Part shown: piece after piece, positions 5,433-6,099 of the stretch
Position numbering within the stretch: position 1 is the first letter of the stretch
Layout of the letters: every line of letters starts with the position of its first letter
NCBI GenBank assembly: GCA_900557315.1
Contig: USSI01000092.1
Span: 1 to 6,099 of the forward strand
Reading direction: 5' to 3'
DNA length: 6,099 bases
Origin: an uncultured Butyricicoccus sp.
GTDB taxonomy: Bacteria > Bacillota > Clostridia > Oscillospirales > Butyricicoccaceae
Translations under genes and position numbers: made by a program
Notes under the pieces: model-generated
Told to the model about the DNA's origin: nothing
Database searches by the model: none
What the model saw: only the letters and a program-made list of their open reading frames with translations

Positions 5433-5867
5433 TTACTTGTCATCGCTATTGGCGGGATTCTGACGAAAATCTTCCTGAACGCCTTCGTTCAGATCAAAGC
5501 ACATGGTTTTCGCGTCAGCAACCCAGAAACCGCGAACGCGGTACCGCTTGCCCGGAACCCAATCCTCGCCCGTGGCGGCGCGGAGCGGTTCCAGCAAATT
5601 CTTGCTGGAAATCGTCACAACGCCCTTCTGTTCGCCCCTCGGCTTGGAGAACTTAAAGCCTTTCGGCTCACTGCTCTTGCACATACGGATTGCGAACACC
5701 TTTGCCTTGCCATCCAGCAGGCACAGCACATAAGCGGGATAACCCAGATCCTCCAGCACCTTCTTGCTGAAGGTAACGCCGCTCTGGTTGTTGAGGTACA
5801 TATCCGGGTAAGCGTTGATGTTGGAGTCAATCGTTTCAAAATTCAGAGAAGAAAAATCAAAATTCAT
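5433..5867 (-). CDS. Hypothetical accessory protein, 144 aa
   Basis: I do not recognise this family. The protein starts MNFDFSSLNFETID, is soluble-looking, without membrane segment or signal, and has no enzyme motif I can name. The middle (about residues 30-85) alternates hydrophobic and charged residues, suggesting a beta-rich fold, and includes a basic stretch KGFKFSKPRGEQKG; the C-terminal tail is polar. Start 5867 is chosen because AAAGGA lies 8 nt upstream; an upstream in-frame ATG (5912) would overlap the preceding gene. It begins 13 nt after the stop of the 5881-6099 gene, so the two form an operon, and it is followed by a terminator. Its AT-richer composition and repeat-bearing flank suggest it belongs to mobile or accessory DNA. 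Confidence 0.75.
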   Translation of the reverse strand: MNFDFSSLNFETIDSNINAYPDMYLNNQSGVTFSKKVLEDLGYPAYVLCLLDGKAKVFAIRMCKSSEPKGFKFSKPRGEQKGVVTISSKNLLEPLRAATGEDWVPGKRYRVRGFWVADAKTMCFDLNEGVQEDFRQNPANSDDK

Positions 5868-5880
5868 TGTAAAAATCCTT

Positions 5881-6099
5881 TCATTTCGTATTATCTTGTG
5901 TGTCATCGACAATTTTCATAAATTCCTGCCGTTCAGCAGGAGACCACCGGGAATCCAGAATCAAATACCCTTTGAACAGGCCATCTTTGACGCGGTGAGC
6001 GACAAATCGATTGCTCAGGAAACGCAGTTTCGCCTTATGGGGTGAAGTGTGCCACTCAGACAGCAGCTTTTGCACTTTCAGCCGGTCCTCTTTTTTGAT
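5881..6099 (-). CDS. Hypothetical protein, 72 C-terminal residues (5' end outside window)
   Basis: The frame is open to the window edge, reading IKKEDRLKVQKLLSEWHTSP onward and ending DDTQDNTK with TGA at 5881-5883. It is basic in its first half (KAKLRFLSNRFVAHRVK), then has GYLILDSRWSPAERQEFMKI. No known domain is recognised. A GTG at 6075 preceded loosely by AGAGG (11 nt) could be the true start, giving 64 residues, but a start beyond the window is as likely. It lies 13 nt before the 144-aa gene and shares its operon. Confidence 0.6.
   Translation of the reverse strand: MKKEDRLKVQKLLSEWHTSPHKAKLRFLSNRFVAHRVKDGLFKGYLILDSRWSPAERQEFMKIVDDTQDNTK

Noticed and set aside
5370..5921. 183-codon + strand frame opposite the 144-aa gene
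   Set aside because: It starts inside the terminator hairpin, lacks a ribosome binding site, and is a shadow of the - strand gene.
1..6099. tRNA, rRNA, CRISPR array or riboswitch
   Set aside because: I looked for cloverleaf arms, regularly spaced repeats and long structured leaders and saw none; the hairpins found are simple terminators or short dyads.

Overview
The window looks like chromosomal DNA of a fairly GC-rich gut-type Firmicute (Clostridia; Oscillospiraceae-like is a guess), running into accessory DNA at its right end. The inference rests on a mannitol PTS permease of Gram-positive/enteric type, strong AGGAGG-like ribosome binding sites, an M23/G5 cell-wall hydrolase, a zinc-dependent phospholipase C-family protein, and a drop in GC after about position 5100. 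No species can be named from this alone.

Layout. 1-1770 (+): mannitol-specific PTS permease IICBA (mtlA), missing its first ~45 residues at the window edge; its first ~100 bases are oddly AT-rich. 1795-1827: a bidirectional hairpin terminator separating it from a convergent leftward cluster. The cluster, read right to left, is a zinc-dependent phospholipase C-family protein (5003-4101), a membrane-anchored G5/M23 peptidoglycan hydrolase (3965-2667), and a class I SAM methyltransferase (2635-1850). All three may be read from the promoter at 5049-5078. That promoter overlaps a rightward promoter (5065-5093), which feeds only a 24-codon ORF (5151-5225) before the sequence changes character. 5226-5366 has no gene but holds short hairpins and a tandem direct repeat resembling the end of an integrative element. 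A terminator hairpin (5367-5409) follows, then two tightly spaced leftward accessory genes of unknown function (5867-5433 and a partial one 6099-5881).

The most interesting structure is at 3953-4083. A perfect 16-bp inverted repeat flanks 99 bp between the phospholipase C-family gene and the M23 gene. The left arm contains the ATG and first codons of the M23 gene; the right arm repeats that start in the opposite orientation. As written, a well-spaced ribosome binding site (GGAGGGG, 7 nt from ATG) points away from the M23 gene at an 8-codon dead-end ORF, and the M23 start has no usable site of its own. Flipping the 99-bp segment would place this ribosome binding site exactly in front of the M23 start. 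This is a candidate DNA-inversion switch acting on translation start (and perhaps transcription) of a wall hydrolase, seen here in its apparent OFF state. The segment also holds a full match to the WalR/YycF box consensus, the regulator of wall hydrolases in Firmicutes. No recombinase lies in the window, and a fixed start-sequestering RNA hairpin is the main alternative.
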